Assembly (NCBI GenBank): GCA_934636435.1
Contig: CAKUAQ010000008.1
Span: forward strand, 1 to 56,770
Direction: 5' to 3'
Length of the DNA: 56,770 nucleotides
DNA from: an uncultured Eubacteriales bacterium
GTDB lineage: Bacteria > Bacillota > Clostridia > Oscillospirales > Acutalibacteraceae
Shown here: one piece after another, positions 23,806-32,794 of the stretch
Position numbering within the stretch: the first letter of the stretch is position 1
Layout: the number at the start of each line of letters is the position of its first letter
The notes under the pieces: generated by a model
Told to the model about the DNA's origin: nothing
The model's database searches: none
Seen by the model: only the letters and a program-made list of their open reading frames with translations
Translations under genes and position numbers: made by a program

Positions 23806-26784
23806 ATGAAACAACCATTGCAATCAAACGAGACGTCCACCCGCATCACCCGATTCTGCGTCGGCGTGATGTCTTTTCTGCTGTTGGCGGCGGCGGTGTT
23901 TCTGTGGCTGTGGAACAGCGGCACCGCTCCCGATGCCTACTGGGCGCGGGCAACATATCTGGTGGGGGCGGCCGGACTGCTGGCGGGGCTGGGCACGGGC
24001 ATCTATGCCGCCCTGCTGCACCCGGAAACGGAGCGCCGCTCGGCATGGTTCTGTCCGCTGGCCGCCGCGGGACTGACGCTGGCGGTGATGCTGCTGGCCT
24101 ATGCCCGTCTGGAGGTATGGCCGCTGGGCAAGGAATCCGTCATGCTGGTGGATATGCACCACCAGTATGCGCCGCTGCTCAGTGAATGGCGGTATCGGCT
24201 GCTCCACGGGGATTTTTCCACCTATTCCTTTCACATCGGGCTGGGGGCAAACTACCTGCCCGCCTTCGCCTATTATCTGGCCAGCCCGCTGAACCTGCTG
24301 CTGGTGCTGTTTCCTCAGCGGCTGCTGAGCGAGGGCATCTGGCTTATCACACTGCTGAAATTTGCGCTGGCGGCCGGGTCGTTTGCCGCCTGCGCGCAGG
24401 CGGCATACCGCCGCCGCAACGGCGCGGTGATCGCCCTGGGGATGCTGTACGCCATGACCGGATATATGCTGGCCTATTCCTGGAATATCATGTGGCTGGA
24501 TGGGGTGGCGCTGCTGCCGCTTCTGGTGCTGGGGCTGGAGCATATGCTGCGCACCGGCCGGTTCCTGCCGTATGCCCTGCTGCTGGCGTTGGCGCTGTAT
24601 GCCAATTATTACATCGGATTCATGCTGTGTGTGTTTCTGGTGCTGTATTTCCTTCTGTGGTTGCTGCGGAAAGCCCGCACCGGTGCGGCCGCCCTGCGGG
24701 GCTTCGGCAGGTTCGCTCTGGCCAGCCTGCTGGGCGGCGGGCTGGCGGCATTTCTGCTGGTGCCCACGGCTCTGGCGCTGTCCCGTACTTCGGCAGCGGG
24801 GGGCAGTCTGCCCCGGTTCGATGCCAATTTTCCGCTGTTTGATCTGCTGGGTCGGATGTTCTACGGAGCGTCCCCCACCATTCGTTCCGGTAATTTGCCC
24901 AACCTCTATTGCGGTGCTGTTGCGGTGCTATTGCTGCCGGTGGCGCTGGGCGACCGGCGTGTGCCGCTGCGCCGCCGGCTGACGGAGGGCGGCCTGCTGG
25001 CGGTGCTGGCGCTGAGCTGCACCATCAATCAGTGGGATCTGGTGTGGCATGGACTGCACACCCCGAACGATCTGCCGTACCGATTTTCTTTCTTGCTTTG
25101 TTTTGCGGTGCTGCTGGTGGCCGGGCGGGTGCTGGCGCACCCCCGGGGCGTGTCCGCCGGGGCGGTGCTGTTGAGTCTCGGCGGCTGCGCCGCGTATCTG
25201 GTGCTGTGGGAGAAGCTGGATGGGGATACGCTGACCGCTGAGCGGCTGTATGCCAATTTGCTGCTGCTGGCTCTGTATGGGGCGTGGCTGCTGTTCACAG
25301 CCCGCAGGAAGCTGCCGGAGCATATCGGGCAGCGGCTGGCGGTGCTGCTGGTGGCGGCAGAGCTGCTCATCAGCAGCGGCGACGCGCTGCAGGCCATGAA
25401 CCGGTCGGAGTTCTTTACCGACCACGACAATTATGTGGATAACGCTGCCACCGTTGCCACCGATGCGGCGCTGCGCCGGGCGGAGGTGCTGGCGGCGGAC
25501 GAGGGATTGCCGTTCGTTCGTATGGAATTCCTGCCCCGGGATACCTGCATGGATACGGCGCTGTACCACTATACCGGTATGACGACCTTCGCCTCCAGCA
25601 ACCCCTACGGCATCACGAAATTCATGGGACAGCTGGGTTATGCGGTCAACGGGGTCAACAGCTATCTGTATCGCAGCTTTGCGGCGGCGCCGGACGCGCT
25701 GTTCGGCATCCGGTATGTGGTGCTGGAGGTACGGCTGACGAACCACGCTCAGCTGGAGCTGGTGGACAGCGTGACGGTGAACGGCGCTACGCGGTATATT
25801 TACCGCAATCGGCTGGCGCTGCCGGTGGCCTATGCGGCTGCGGCGGGGGCGCTGGAATATGTCGGGGAGGACTATGCGCCCTTCCGTTGTCAGGAGACGC
25901 TGTATTCCGCTCTGCTGGGACGGCAGGTGACGCTGTATGCGTCGGTGCCCATCGCCGCAGAAACGGGCACCGCCTCCGGTAACGCCATCAGCAAGTATTC
26001 CGATGAAGAGCAGGGGGTATTTGCGGCCACGGTGGAGGAGCAGGGGCAGTATTTCGCCTATGTGGATTGCTCCGCCGCGGATGCGGTGCAGGTGGCCACC
26101 TATGCCGCCGACGGAGAGCTGCGGGATACCTTTTCCGTCACGCCCTATGAGCCGTATATCATCGACTTGGGCACTCTTGCCGCCGGGCAGCGGGTAGAGG
26201 CCGTCATTGACGGAGAAAAATCTCTGAGCGGGCATTTTTATGTGGAACGGCTGCTGCCGGAGGAATTGGAGCAGTGCGTGGAGGCGCTGGATTCCGACGC
26301 CCGGATACAGCAGGCGCAGCCCACCCGCCTGTCCGGCACACTCACCGCCCGGGAGGACGGCGCGGTGGTGTTTGCCATCCCCTACGATGCGGGATGGCGG
26401 CTGGAGATCGACGGGCAGCCGGTGGAAACCGCGGCCATGGGCTGCCGGGAGAACGGCGGCGCGTTGCTGGCGGCGGAGATGGCCGCCGGAGCGCATTCTT
26501 TTTCGCTGCGGTATCGGGCGCCGGGACTGCTGCCCGGTGTGCTGATTTCCGCCGCCAGTCTGGCGCTGCTGATGCTGTGGGTGCTACGGGTGTATGGCCG
26601 TCGTCGGCCGGCATCTCGCCTGCCTGCGCCGGAGATCGGTCTGCCTGCGGAGAATGCACCAAAGACATTGGCAACAGGCAATGAGCCGTTGTCGTCTCAG
26701 GGGGGCGGGGATGTTTCCCCCTTTACAGACGCAGATGAACGGCGGTCGGCGCTCCCGGAGGAACCTCCGGATACGCCGACATAA
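23806..26784 (+). CDS. YfhO-family large membrane protein
   Basis: A 992-aa protein with about a dozen membrane helices in the first 540 residues and one near residue 910, typical of the YfhO family. In Gram-positive bacteria these are implicated in adding sugars to lipoteichoic acid or other wall polymers (GT-C fold). The family-type motif MLVDMHHQYAPLLSEWRY follows an early helix, as does the ALYANYYIGFMLCVF segment. The C-terminal 400 residues are a soluble outer region (GMTTFASSNPYGITKFM, then a lectin-like beta region). The last 60 residues are a cytoplasmic tail rich in Pro. ATG 23806 has AGGAGACAAGAC upstream. It follows the MoxR/DUF58/Tgp genes after 10 bp, so it is probably in that operon. 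Confidence 0.92.
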   Translation: MKQPLQSNETSTRITRFCVGVMSFLLLAAAVFLWLWNSGTAPDAYWARATYLVGAAGLLAGLGTGIYAALLHPETERRSAWFCPLAAAGLTLAVMLLAYARLEVWPLGKESVMLVDMHHQYAPLLSEWRYRLLHGDFSTYSFHIGLGANYLPAFAYYLASPLNLLLVLFPQRLLSEGIWLITLLKFALAAGSFAACAQAAYRRRNGAVIALGMLYAMTGYMLAYSWNIMWLDGVALLPLLVLGLEHMLRTGRFLPYALLLALALYANYYIGFMLCVFLVLYFLLWLLRKARTGAAALRGFGRFALASLLGGGLAAFLLVPTALALSRTSAAGGSLPRFDANFPLFDLLGRMFYGASPTIRSGNLPNLYCGAVAVLLLPVALGDRRVPLRRRLTEGGLLAVLALSCTINQWDLVWHGLHTPNDLPYRFSFLLCFAVLLVAGRVLAHPRGVSAGAVLLSLGGCAAYLVLWEKLDGDTLTAERLYANLLLLALYGAWLLFTARRKLPEHIGQRLAVLLVAAELLISSGDALQAMNRSEFFTDHDNYVDNAATVATDAALRRAEVLAADEGLPFVRMEFLPRDTCMDTALYHYTGMTTFASSNPYGITKFMGQLGYAVNGVNSYLYRSFAAAPDALFGIRYVVLEVRLTNHAQLELVDSVTVNGATRYIYRNRLALPVAYAAAAGALEYVGEDYAPFRCQETLYSALLGRQVTLYASVPIAAETGTASGNAISKYSDEEQGVFAATVEEQGQYFAYVDCSAADAVQVATYAADGELRDTFSVTPYEPYIIDLGTLAAGQRVEAVIDGEKSLSGHFYVERLLPEELEQCVEALDSDARIQQAQPTRLSGTLTAREDGAVVFAIPYDAGWRLEIDGQPVETAAMGCRENGGALLAAEMAAGAHSFSLRYRAPGLLPGVLISAASLALLMLWVLRVYGRRRPASRLPAPEIGLPAENAPKTLATGNEPLSSQGGGDVSPFTDADERRSALPEEPPDTPT

Positions 26785-26802
26785 CACCGGTATAAAAAGG
26801 AA

Positions 26803-26847
26803 CGGCAGGGTGGCATATTTTCGCCACCCTGCCGTCTGCTTTTTTTA
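26803..26847 (+). terminator. Terminator of the MoxR-YfhO operon
   Basis: CGGCAGGGTGGC (26803-26814) and GCCACCCTGCCG (26823-26834) form a 12-bp stem, followed by TCTGC and seven to eight T. A textbook intrinsic terminator. Confidence 0.93.
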
Positions 26848-27013
26848 TGGCCCGATCCGGCCGTCCGATGGAGAAAATTCTTTTGCCGTTATGGCGCACA
26901 GCGGGAAAGCTCAGCAGGCTGCACCCATCATCCGAAGATGCGTCATGTGGAGAGACGAATGCGCCCCTGCGGCTATCGGACGGCTACCGGTATCGGGAAC
27001 GGTTTTTCGGACA

Positions 27014-27049
27014 CAAAAAAAGAACGCTCCGAATCCACTCGGAGCGTTC
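27014..27049 (-). terminator. Terminator of apt
   Basis: On the minus strand GAACGCTCCGA and TCGGAGCGTTC pair (11 bp) and are followed by TTTTTTT (27021-27015). The 165 bp between this and the opposing terminator at 26847 shows no gene. Confidence 0.92.
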
Positions 27050-27062
27050 TCTGTTTGCCTGG

Positions 27063-27587
27063 TTATTTTCCCTCGTACACCACAACGGAATCCACGGAAT
27101 AGTCTGCCAGATGCTTGCGCCCCTCCAGCCCGGCCAGCTCGATGAGAAACAGGCACTTGACCACTTCACCGCCCAGCTGCTCCACCAGATCGGCGGCGGC
27201 GCGGATGGTGCCTCCGGTGGCAATCAGATCGTCTATCAGCACCACCTTTTGCCCGGGCTTGATGGAATCGGCGTGCATCTCAATGGTGGCGGTGCCGTAT
27301 TCCAGTGAATACTCCTTGGAAACGGTGGCGCAGGGCAGCTTGCCGGGCTTGCGCGCCGGGACGAAGCTCTTATGTAGGGCATAGGCGATGGGGGTGCCGA
27401 AAATGAATCCGCGGGACTCGATGCCCACGATCACATCAAAATCCACCCCGTCCAGCCGCCGGATCAGTTCGTCGATGGCCAGATGCAGCCCGTCGGGGTC
27501 CTGTGCCACGGTGGTCACATCCCGAAACAGAATCCCCGGCTCGGGAAAATCCGGAATGGTGCGGACATAATCGGCTACGGTTTTCAT
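27063..27587 (-). CDS. apt: Adenine phosphoribosyltransferase
   Basis: Purine salvage enzyme making AMP from adenine and PRPP. The 174-aa protein carries the PRPP-binding signature VVLIDDLIATGGT, the IPDFPEPGILFRDVT opening and ESRGFIFG, all typical of APRT. ATG 27587 has AAAGGAGTCG upstream on the minus strand. It lies downstream of clpB in the same direction but is separated from it by a strong hairpin, so it probably has its own promoter, which I could not place with confidence. Confidence 0.96.
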   Translation of the reverse strand: MKTVADYVRTIPDFPEPGILFRDVTTVAQDPDGLHLAIDELIRRLDGVDFDVIVGIESRGFIFGTPIAYALHKSFVPARKPGKLPCATVSKEYSLEYGTATIEMHADSIKPGQKVVLIDDLIATGGTIRAAADLVEQLGGEVVKCLFLIELAGLEGRKHLADYSVDSVVVYEGK

Positions 27588-27616
27588 GGAAACGACTCCT
27601 TTATACGATAAAATAA

Positions 27617-27660
27617 TACCCCTTTACTTTAGCAGAGAACTGTCGAAAAGTAAAGGGGTA
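27617..27660 (-). terminator. Terminator of clpB
   Basis: A 14-bp inverted repeat, TACCCCTTTACTTT (27617-27630) with AAAGTAAAGGGGTA (27647-27660). Read on the minus strand it is followed by TTATTTTAT. It separates clpB from apt. Confidence 0.8.
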
Positions 27661-27677
27661 ATTTTTGCTTTAAGCGA

Positions 27678-30296
27678 TCATTCCGCTTTCGGCGGCTGTA
27701 CGGTCACCGTCAGCGCATCGCCGTCGGCATCCACCGCCAGCGTGGAGCCGGGAGCGGGATCGTCCCGCAGGATGACCTCGGCCAGCTTCGTTTCCACATG
27801 GCTCTGCAGGAATCGCCGCAGCGGACGGGCGCCGTACAACGGGTCAAAGCCCCGCTCTACGACCAGCTCCCGTGCCGCATCCGACAGCACACAGGTCAAA
27901 TGCTTATCCGCCAGACGCCGGTTCAGCCCGCCCATGAGCAGATCCACAATCTTGCCGATGGCCTCCTTGGTCAAGGGCTTATAGAACACGATCTCGTCCA
28001 GACGGTTGAGGAATTCCGGCCGGAAGGAGCGCCGCAGCAGCTCCATGACCTCGTCACGGGCTTTCTGGGAAATCTCGCCGTTGGCGTCGATGCCCTCCAG
28101 CAGCGCCGACGAGCCCAGATTGCTGGTGAGGATGATGATGGTATTGCGGAAATCCACCGTGCGCCCCTGACTGTCGGTAATGCGCCCATCGTCCAGCACC
28201 TGTAAGAGGATGTTGAACACATCCGGGTGGGCCTTTTCGATCTCATCGAACAGCACCACGCTGTAGGGGCGGCGGCGCACCGCTTCGGTCAGCTGACCGC
28301 CCTCCTCATAGCCCACATATCCGGGAGGCGCTCCCACCAGACGGGAGACGGAGTATTTCTCCATATATTCGCTCATATCGATCCGCACCATATTGCGCTC
28401 GTCATCCAGCAGACATTCCGCCAGCGCTTTGGCCAGCTCGGTTTTGCCCACGCCGGTGGGACCCAAGAACAGGAAGGAGCCTACCGGCCGGTTGGGGTCC
28501 TGAATGCCGGCACGGGAGCGGAGAATGGCCTCGCTGACCTTTTCCACCGCCTCGTCCTGTCCCACCACACGGCGGTGCAGAATTTCCGGCAGGTGTAAGA
28601 GCTTTTCCCGCTCGCCCTCCATGAGCCGTGCCACCGGGATGCCTGTCCAGCGCTCCACGATGCGGGCGATCTCCTCGTCGGTGACCTTATCCCGCAGCAG
28701 CGAGTTGTCCTTGCGGCTGCTCTCGGCCAGCTTTTCCTGCTCCGCCAGCTCTGCCTGCAGCTGCGGCAGCTTGCCGTATTTCAGCTCGGCGGCTTTGTTG
28801 AGGTCGTAGGCCTCCTCCGCCCGCTCGATGTCGGCATTGAGCTGCTCCAGCTGCTCCTTGAGGGCTTGTACCTTGCTCAAAGAGGCTTTTTCGTTGTCCC
28901 ACTGGGATTTCAGGCTGTTGAACTGCTCCCGCATATCCGCCAGCTCTTTTTGAATGTCCGCCAGCCGCTCCTTGGAGATTTGATCGGTCTCCTTTTTCAG
29001 GGCAGCTTCTTCAATTTCGTGCTGAATGATCCGCCGCCGGATGACATCCAGCTCGGTGGGCATGCTGTCGATCTCCGTGCGGATCATCGCGCAGGCTTCG
29101 TCCACCAGATCGATGGCTTTGTCCGGCAGGAACCGGTTGGTGATATACCGATTGGAGAGGGTGGCGGCGGCGATGATGGCCGGGTCGGTGATTTTGACAC
29201 CGTAATAGACCTCGTACCGCTCCTTTAAGCCACGCAGAATCGCCACGGTGTCCTCCACCGACGGCTCGCCCACCAGCACCTGCTGGAACCGACGCTCCAG
29301 CGCCGGGTCTTTTTCGATATACTGGCGATATTCGTCCAGAGTGGTGGCGCCGATGCAGTGCAGCTCGCCCCGGGCCAGCATGGGCTTGAGCAGGTTGCCC
29401 GCGTCCATGGCGCCCTCGGTCTTGCCGGCGCCGACGATGGTGTGCAGCTCATCAATAAAGAGGATGATCCGCCCCTCGCTGCGCTTGACCTCCGCCAGCA
29501 CCGCCTTGAGCCGTTCCTCGAATTCGCCCCGGTATTTGGCACCGGCAATCAGCGCACCCATATCCAGCGAAAAGATGGTCTTGTCCTTCAGACTGGTGGG
29601 CACATCGCCCTTGACGATCCGCTGTGCCAGACCCTCCACCACGGCGGTTTTGCCCACGCCGGGCTCGCCGATCAGCACGGGGTTATTCTTGTTTTTGCGG
29701 GACAGGATGCGGATGACGTTCCGGATCTCCTCGTCCCGCCCGATGATGGGATCCTGCTTTTTGGAGCGGGCACGCTCCACCAGATCGTCGCCGTATTTTT
29801 TCAGCGCGTCGTAGGTGTCCTCGGGACTGTCGTCGGTGACACGGGTGGCGCCCCGCACCGTGGACAGCGCCTGCAGAAAGGCATCCTTCGTCACGCTGGC
29901 GGAGCGCAGCAGCCCTTTCACGGTGTCGTCGGCGTTATCCAGCAGAGACAGGAACAGATGCTCCACCGATACATATTCGTCCTTCATCCCGGCGGCGATG
30001 GATTCCGCTCCGGACAGCACCCGGTCGGTGGGAGCGGAGACATAGATCTTATCCGGCTCCCGCCCGGGTCCGGATACCCGGGACAGCCCCTCAACGGAGC
30101 GGTCGGCGGCGGCGGTCAGAGACGGGACGGATACGCCCATCTTTTCCAGCAGCTGCGGAATCAGTCCGCCCTCCTGATGGAGCAGCGCTGCCAGCAGATG
30201 CACCGGCTCGATCTGAAGCTGCTGATTTTGGATGGTCAGCTCCTGAGCGGCTTTGACCGCCTCCAGGGATTTTTGGGTAAACTTCTGTGCATTCAT
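27678..30296 (-). CDS. clpB: Chaperone ClpB
   Basis: Hsp100 disaggregase that works with DnaK. The 872-aa protein has the Clp N-domain (about 1-145). NBD1 has Walker A GEPGVGKTAVVEGLA and Walker B ILFIDELH. The long coiled-coil middle domain (about 400-530) marks it as ClpB rather than ClpC. NBD2 has GPTGVGKTELAKALAE, and the pore loop is PPGYVGYEEGG. There is no IGF loop, so it is not a ClpP partner. The start is ATG 30296 (MNAQKFTQKSLEAV) behind AAGGAGGG; the frame is open 57 codons further but without homology. A perfect CIRCE operator upstream shows HrcA control. Confidence 0.97.
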   Translation of the reverse strand: MNAQKFTQKSLEAVKAAQELTIQNQQLQIEPVHLLAALLHQEGGLIPQLLEKMGVSVPSLTAAADRSVEGLSRVSGPGREPDKIYVSAPTDRVLSGAESIAAGMKDEYVSVEHLFLSLLDNADDTVKGLLRSASVTKDAFLQALSTVRGATRVTDDSPEDTYDALKKYGDDLVERARSKKQDPIIGRDEEIRNVIRILSRKNKNNPVLIGEPGVGKTAVVEGLAQRIVKGDVPTSLKDKTIFSLDMGALIAGAKYRGEFEERLKAVLAEVKRSEGRIILFIDELHTIVGAGKTEGAMDAGNLLKPMLARGELHCIGATTLDEYRQYIEKDPALERRFQQVLVGEPSVEDTVAILRGLKERYEVYYGVKITDPAIIAAATLSNRYITNRFLPDKAIDLVDEACAMIRTEIDSMPTELDVIRRRIIQHEIEEAALKKETDQISKERLADIQKELADMREQFNSLKSQWDNEKASLSKVQALKEQLEQLNADIERAEEAYDLNKAAELKYGKLPQLQAELAEQEKLAESSRKDNSLLRDKVTDEEIARIVERWTGIPVARLMEGEREKLLHLPEILHRRVVGQDEAVEKVSEAILRSRAGIQDPNRPVGSFLFLGPTGVGKTELAKALAECLLDDERNMVRIDMSEYMEKYSVSRLVGAPPGYVGYEEGGQLTEAVRRRPYSVVLFDEIEKAHPDVFNILLQVLDDGRITDSQGRTVDFRNTIIILTSNLGSSALLEGIDANGEISQKARDEVMELLRRSFRPEFLNRLDEIVFYKPLTKEAIGKIVDLLMGGLNRRLADKHLTCVLSDAARELVVERGFDPLYGARPLRRFLQSHVETKLAEVILRDDPAPGSTLAVDADGDALTVTVQPPKAE

Positions 30297-30405
30297 AGTA
30301 GAACCCTCCTTTTTGGGGTAATATAACAAGAATGCCGCGGAACGGTTTCGTTCCGGGAGAACCGGTTTCCGGGGGAGTGCCCGGTTTTTCCGTTTCTCTA
30401 TGTCC

Positions 30406-30411
30406 AGTATA
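30406..30411 (-). promoter_or_regulatory. Candidate -10 element of clpB
   Basis: On the minus strand TATACT lies 40 bp downstream of CIRCE and 110 bp before the clpB ATG. A good -35 at 17 bp is not evident, so the exact promoter is uncertain. Confidence 0.4.
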
Positions 30412-30450
30412 GCCCGTTTTCTGCTGAATTTGTTACAAAAGTGTGAAATT

Positions 30451-30477
30451 TTAGCACTCTCATGCATTGAGTGCTAA
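30451..30477. promoter_or_regulatory. CIRCE element (HrcA operator)
   Basis: TTAGCACTC (30451-30459), nine-base spacer, GAGTGCTAA (30469-30477): an exact match to the CIRCE consensus TTAGCACTC-N9-GAGTGCTAA. It is the binding site of the heat-shock repressor HrcA. It lies in the divergent clpB/birA region, nearer to clpB. Confidence 0.97.
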
Positions 30478-30536
30478 AATTGTGGCCAAGAGGTATTCCC
30501 GGACGCAATTCTTCCCGGCGGTTCACCGGAAACCCA

Positions 30537-30565
30537 TTGACAAGCGGTCGAAAAAACAGTATAGT
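30537..30565 (+). promoter_or_regulatory. birA-bioY promoter
   Basis: TTGACA (30537-30542), 17 bp, TATAGT (30560-30565), 33 bp before the birA GTG. The -35 is a perfect consensus. Confidence 0.88.
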
Positions 30566-30597
30566 GTAAGGCGGTTTGAAAAACGGGGGGTGAGTCG

Positions 30598-31371
30598 GTG
30601 GCACCGCTGAACAGCGTTTTAGTGGAGAATTGCTTGCAAACGCGGCGGTTCGGGCGTCTGCTGCGTGCGGTGGGGGAGACCGACTCCACCAACCGTCTGG
30701 CGCGGGAATGGGCGGCGGCCGGTGCGCCGGAGGGTGCGGCGGTGGTGGCCGATCGGCAGACCGCCGGGCGCGGCAGACGGGGACGGGCGTTTTTTTCCCC
30801 GCCCGGGGGCATCTATCTGTCGGTGGTGCTGCGTCCGACCGCCGGGATGGATCCGGGCCGGATCACCTCCTGCGCGGCGGTGGCGGCGGCGCGTGCCATC
30901 GAACGGTTCGCCGCTTTTCCGGTGCAGATCAAGTGGGTCAATGATCTGCTCGTTCACGGCAGAAAGGTCTGCGGCATCCTGACGGAGGGGGAGCTGGATC
31001 CGGCGACAGGTGCGCTGCGGTACGGGGTGCTGGGCATCGGCATCAACGTGGGGATGGCGGTGTTTCCGCCGCCGCTGGCGGAGATTGCCACCTCGCTGGC
31101 CAATGAAGGCTGTTCCGTGGAGCGGGAGCGGTTGATCGCCGCGGTGCTGGAGGAGCTGGAGAGCGCCTATGCCCGGATGGGAGATGGGTCGTTCCTGGAG
31201 GAAAGCCGCCGGCGTTCGGCGGTGCTGGGCAGACCGGTGACGGTGCTGCGGGGAGACGAACGGTTTGAAGCGGTGGCGGAGGCCATCGACGAACAGGGAC
31301 ATCTGGTGGTGCGGACGGCCGACGGCCGTTTGCTGACACTGCATTCCGGGGAGGTTAGTTTACGGTTATGA
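30598..31371 (+). CDS. birA: Biotin-[acetyl-CoA carboxylase] ligase, without DNA-binding domain
   Basis: Attaches biotin to the carrier protein of acetyl-CoA carboxylase. The 257-aa protein starts directly with the ligase domain (VGETDSTNRLARE, then the biotinyl-AMP loop GRGRRGRAFFSPPGGI, then QIKWVNDLLV). It lacks the N-terminal helix-turn-helix of bifunctional BirA, so it is a class I enzyme and should not repress transcription. A C-terminal SH3-like domain follows. GTG 30598 is the start, behind GGGGGG. It overlaps bioY by 4 bp (ATGA), forming a two-gene biotin uptake and use operon. Confidence 0.95.
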   Translation: MAPLNSVLVENCLQTRRFGRLLRAVGETDSTNRLAREWAAAGAPEGAAVVADRQTAGRGRRGRAFFSPPGGIYLSVVLRPTAGMDPGRITSCAAVAAARAIERFAAFPVQIKWVNDLLVHGRKVCGILTEGELDPATGALRYGVLGIGINVGMAVFPPPLAEIATSLANEGCSVERERLIAAVLEELESAYARMGDGSFLEESRRRSAVLGRPVTVLRGDERFEAVAEAIDEQGHLVVRTADGRLLTLHSGEVSLRL

Positions 31372-31892
31372 AAACGAAACAAATGGTGCGTATTGCTCTG
31401 ATGGCGGCGGTGCTGTGTGTGCTGGCGCCGTGGAAGATTCCGGTAGGGCCTGTTCCCATTACGCTGGCCTCTTTCGGCGTGTATCTGGCGGCCGGTGTGC
31501 TGGGACCGCTGGAGGGGACTGCCGCCGTGGTGCTGTATGTGCTGCTGGGAGCGGTCGGGGTGCCGGTGTTTTCCGGATTCACCGGCGGTGCCGGCTGCCT
31601 GTTGGGGCTGACCGGCGGTTATATCATCGGCTATATCCCCTGCGCGGCGGTCAGCGGCCTGCTCATGGGGCGCAACGCCCCTCTGTGGCGGCGGGCATTG
31701 GCGCTGGTGGCCGGCACGGCGGTGCTGTATGCATTGGGCACGGCGATGTATTGCCTCCTGTCCGGCAAGGCGTTGCTGGCGGCACTGGCCGCTTGTGTGA
31801 TGCCGTTTTTGCCGCTGGATGCGGTGAAAATCGGCGTGTGTGCGGTGGCGCTGCCGCTGCTGTGGAGGCTGCGGAGCCGGGTCGAGGCTTGA
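31368..31892 (+). CDS. bioY: Biotin transporter BioY
   Basis: Substrate-binding S component of the ECF-type biotin transporter. The 174-aa protein has about six hydrophobic segments. Family motifs include PVPITLASFGVYLAAGVLG, LLGAVGVPVFSGFTGG and LTGGYIIGYI. Energy-coupling A and T components are not in the window, so it would use shared ones or act alone. It is translationally coupled to birA. A GC-rich hairpin ends the operon. Confidence 0.94.
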   Translation: MKTKQMVRIALMAAVLCVLAPWKIPVGPVPITLASFGVYLAAGVLGPLEGTAAVVLYVLLGAVGVPVFSGFTGGAGCLLGLTGGYIIGYIPCAAVSGLLMGRNAPLWRRALALVAGTAVLYALGTAMYCLLSGKALLAALAACVMPFLPLDAVKIGVCAVALPLLWRLRSRVEA

Positions 31893-31922
31893 GGCGCGAT
31901 AGATACCGAAAACAACGAAATG

Positions 31923-31952
31923 CCCCGTCCCCGATTTTTGTCGGGGACGGGG
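31923..31952. terminator. Hairpin terminator between bioY and tspO
   Basis: CCCCGTCCCCGA (31923-31934) pairs with TCGGGGACGGGG (31941-31952) across a six-base T-rich loop, followed on + by TATTT and on - by CATTT. It serves two convergent genes. Confidence 0.75.
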
Positions 31953-31995
31953 TATTTGTGCGGATACCGATCGTCGGTGCGCGGACACCTGCGGC

Positions 31996-32466
31996 TCAGT
32001 TGAGCAGATAAACGCCGATATTCAGATAACCGGCGAACGTGACCCACAGCAGATAGGGGATGAGCAGCCATCCGGCTGCGGGACGGATGCGGGCAAACCG
32101 CAGCGCCGTGATCAGTATCAGCACCCATAGCAGCAGCAGCCAGACAAAGGCGAACAGATACGCCTTGGCGCTGAAAAAGATCGGGGACCAAAAGAAGTTG
32201 ACGATCAGCTGTAAGCCGTAGACAAACAGCGCCTGTTGCCGCTGCACCGGCGGAATGGATTCCACAACCACCGGATAGGAGGCCGACCCCATGAGCAGAT
32301 ACAGGATCGTCCAGGCCACCGGAAACAGCCAGCCCGGCGGCGACAGCGGCGGATGATTCAGCGCGGCGAAATCCCGCATACCGCCGCCGGACGCCAATGC
32401 GGACAGACCCCCCACGGCCAGCGGGATGGCTAAACAGATCAGCAGAGTTTTCCATCGAATCTTCAT
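31996..32466 (-). CDS. tspO: TspO/MBR family membrane protein
   Basis: A 156-aa protein with five membrane helices, the TspO fold (tryptophan-rich sensory protein / translocator protein), which binds porphyrins and related ligands. Family features include HPPLSPPGWLFPVAWTILY and, in helix 3-4, LQLIVNFFWSPIFF. ATG 32466 is chosen, behind GGGAGGGG; the longer frame to 32532 adds a polar stretch without homology. Stand-alone; its role in anaerobes is not established. Confidence 0.93.
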   Translation of the reverse strand: MKIRWKTLLICLAIPLAVGGLSALASGGGMRDFAALNHPPLSPPGWLFPVAWTILYLLMGSASYPVVVESIPPVQRQQALFVYGLQLIVNFFWSPIFFSAKAYLFAFVWLLLLWVLILITALRFARIRPAAGWLLIPYLLWVTFAGYLNIGVYLLN

Positions 32467-32765
32467 CCTGCACCCCTCCCGGAAAGGCGATCGGGGATAC
32501 CCCGTTTTATTTATCGCATCGACTTGCCACACGGAAAGATCTTCTCATATCCGATCGGAGATTTTCGGCAGGACGCGTGTCGAGGGCAACAAAGCCGATA
32601 CACGCGCGGCTTAGTCGAAAAAAGCAATTGCACCCCATTGCACTCCGATGGTTTTGCCTATACAAATTATATGTGCAGACAGGCGGCGCTTATGCATCCG
32701 AAGAGACGCTTTTTCGGGGGGAGCGACCTTCTGCATTTGCCGGCACGTTTTGCGCGGCGTTACCC
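32467..32765. other. Gene-free region between tspO and the chimeric protease
   Basis: About 300 bp without a convincing gene. GCAAT and ATTGC flank CTGCACCCC-like sequence near 32628-32645 as a short inverted repeat. Several short ORFs are open here but have no ribosome site or family resemblance. A tspO promoter is expected but I could not place it. Confidence 0.5.
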
Positions 32766-32794
32766 TTGACAAATTCTTTCACTGCGAGTAGAAT
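32766..32794 (+). promoter_or_regulatory. Promoter of the chimeric AAA+ protease
   Basis: TTGACA (32766-32771), 17 bp, TAGAAT (32789-32794). Transcription would start near 32801, leaving about 237 nt of leader before the ATG at 33038. In the leader GCGTCT (32936-32941) and AGACGC (32971-32976) enclose an inner ACCGG/CCGGT hairpin. Confidence 0.82.

Noticed and set aside
24928..26496. 522-aa open frame antisense to the YfhO gene
   Set aside because: Shadow frame without motifs.
27641..27647. TGTCGAA Spo0A-box match near apt
   Set aside because: Lies in the loop of the clpB terminator; a single 7-base match is expected by chance and apt is not a known Spo0A target.
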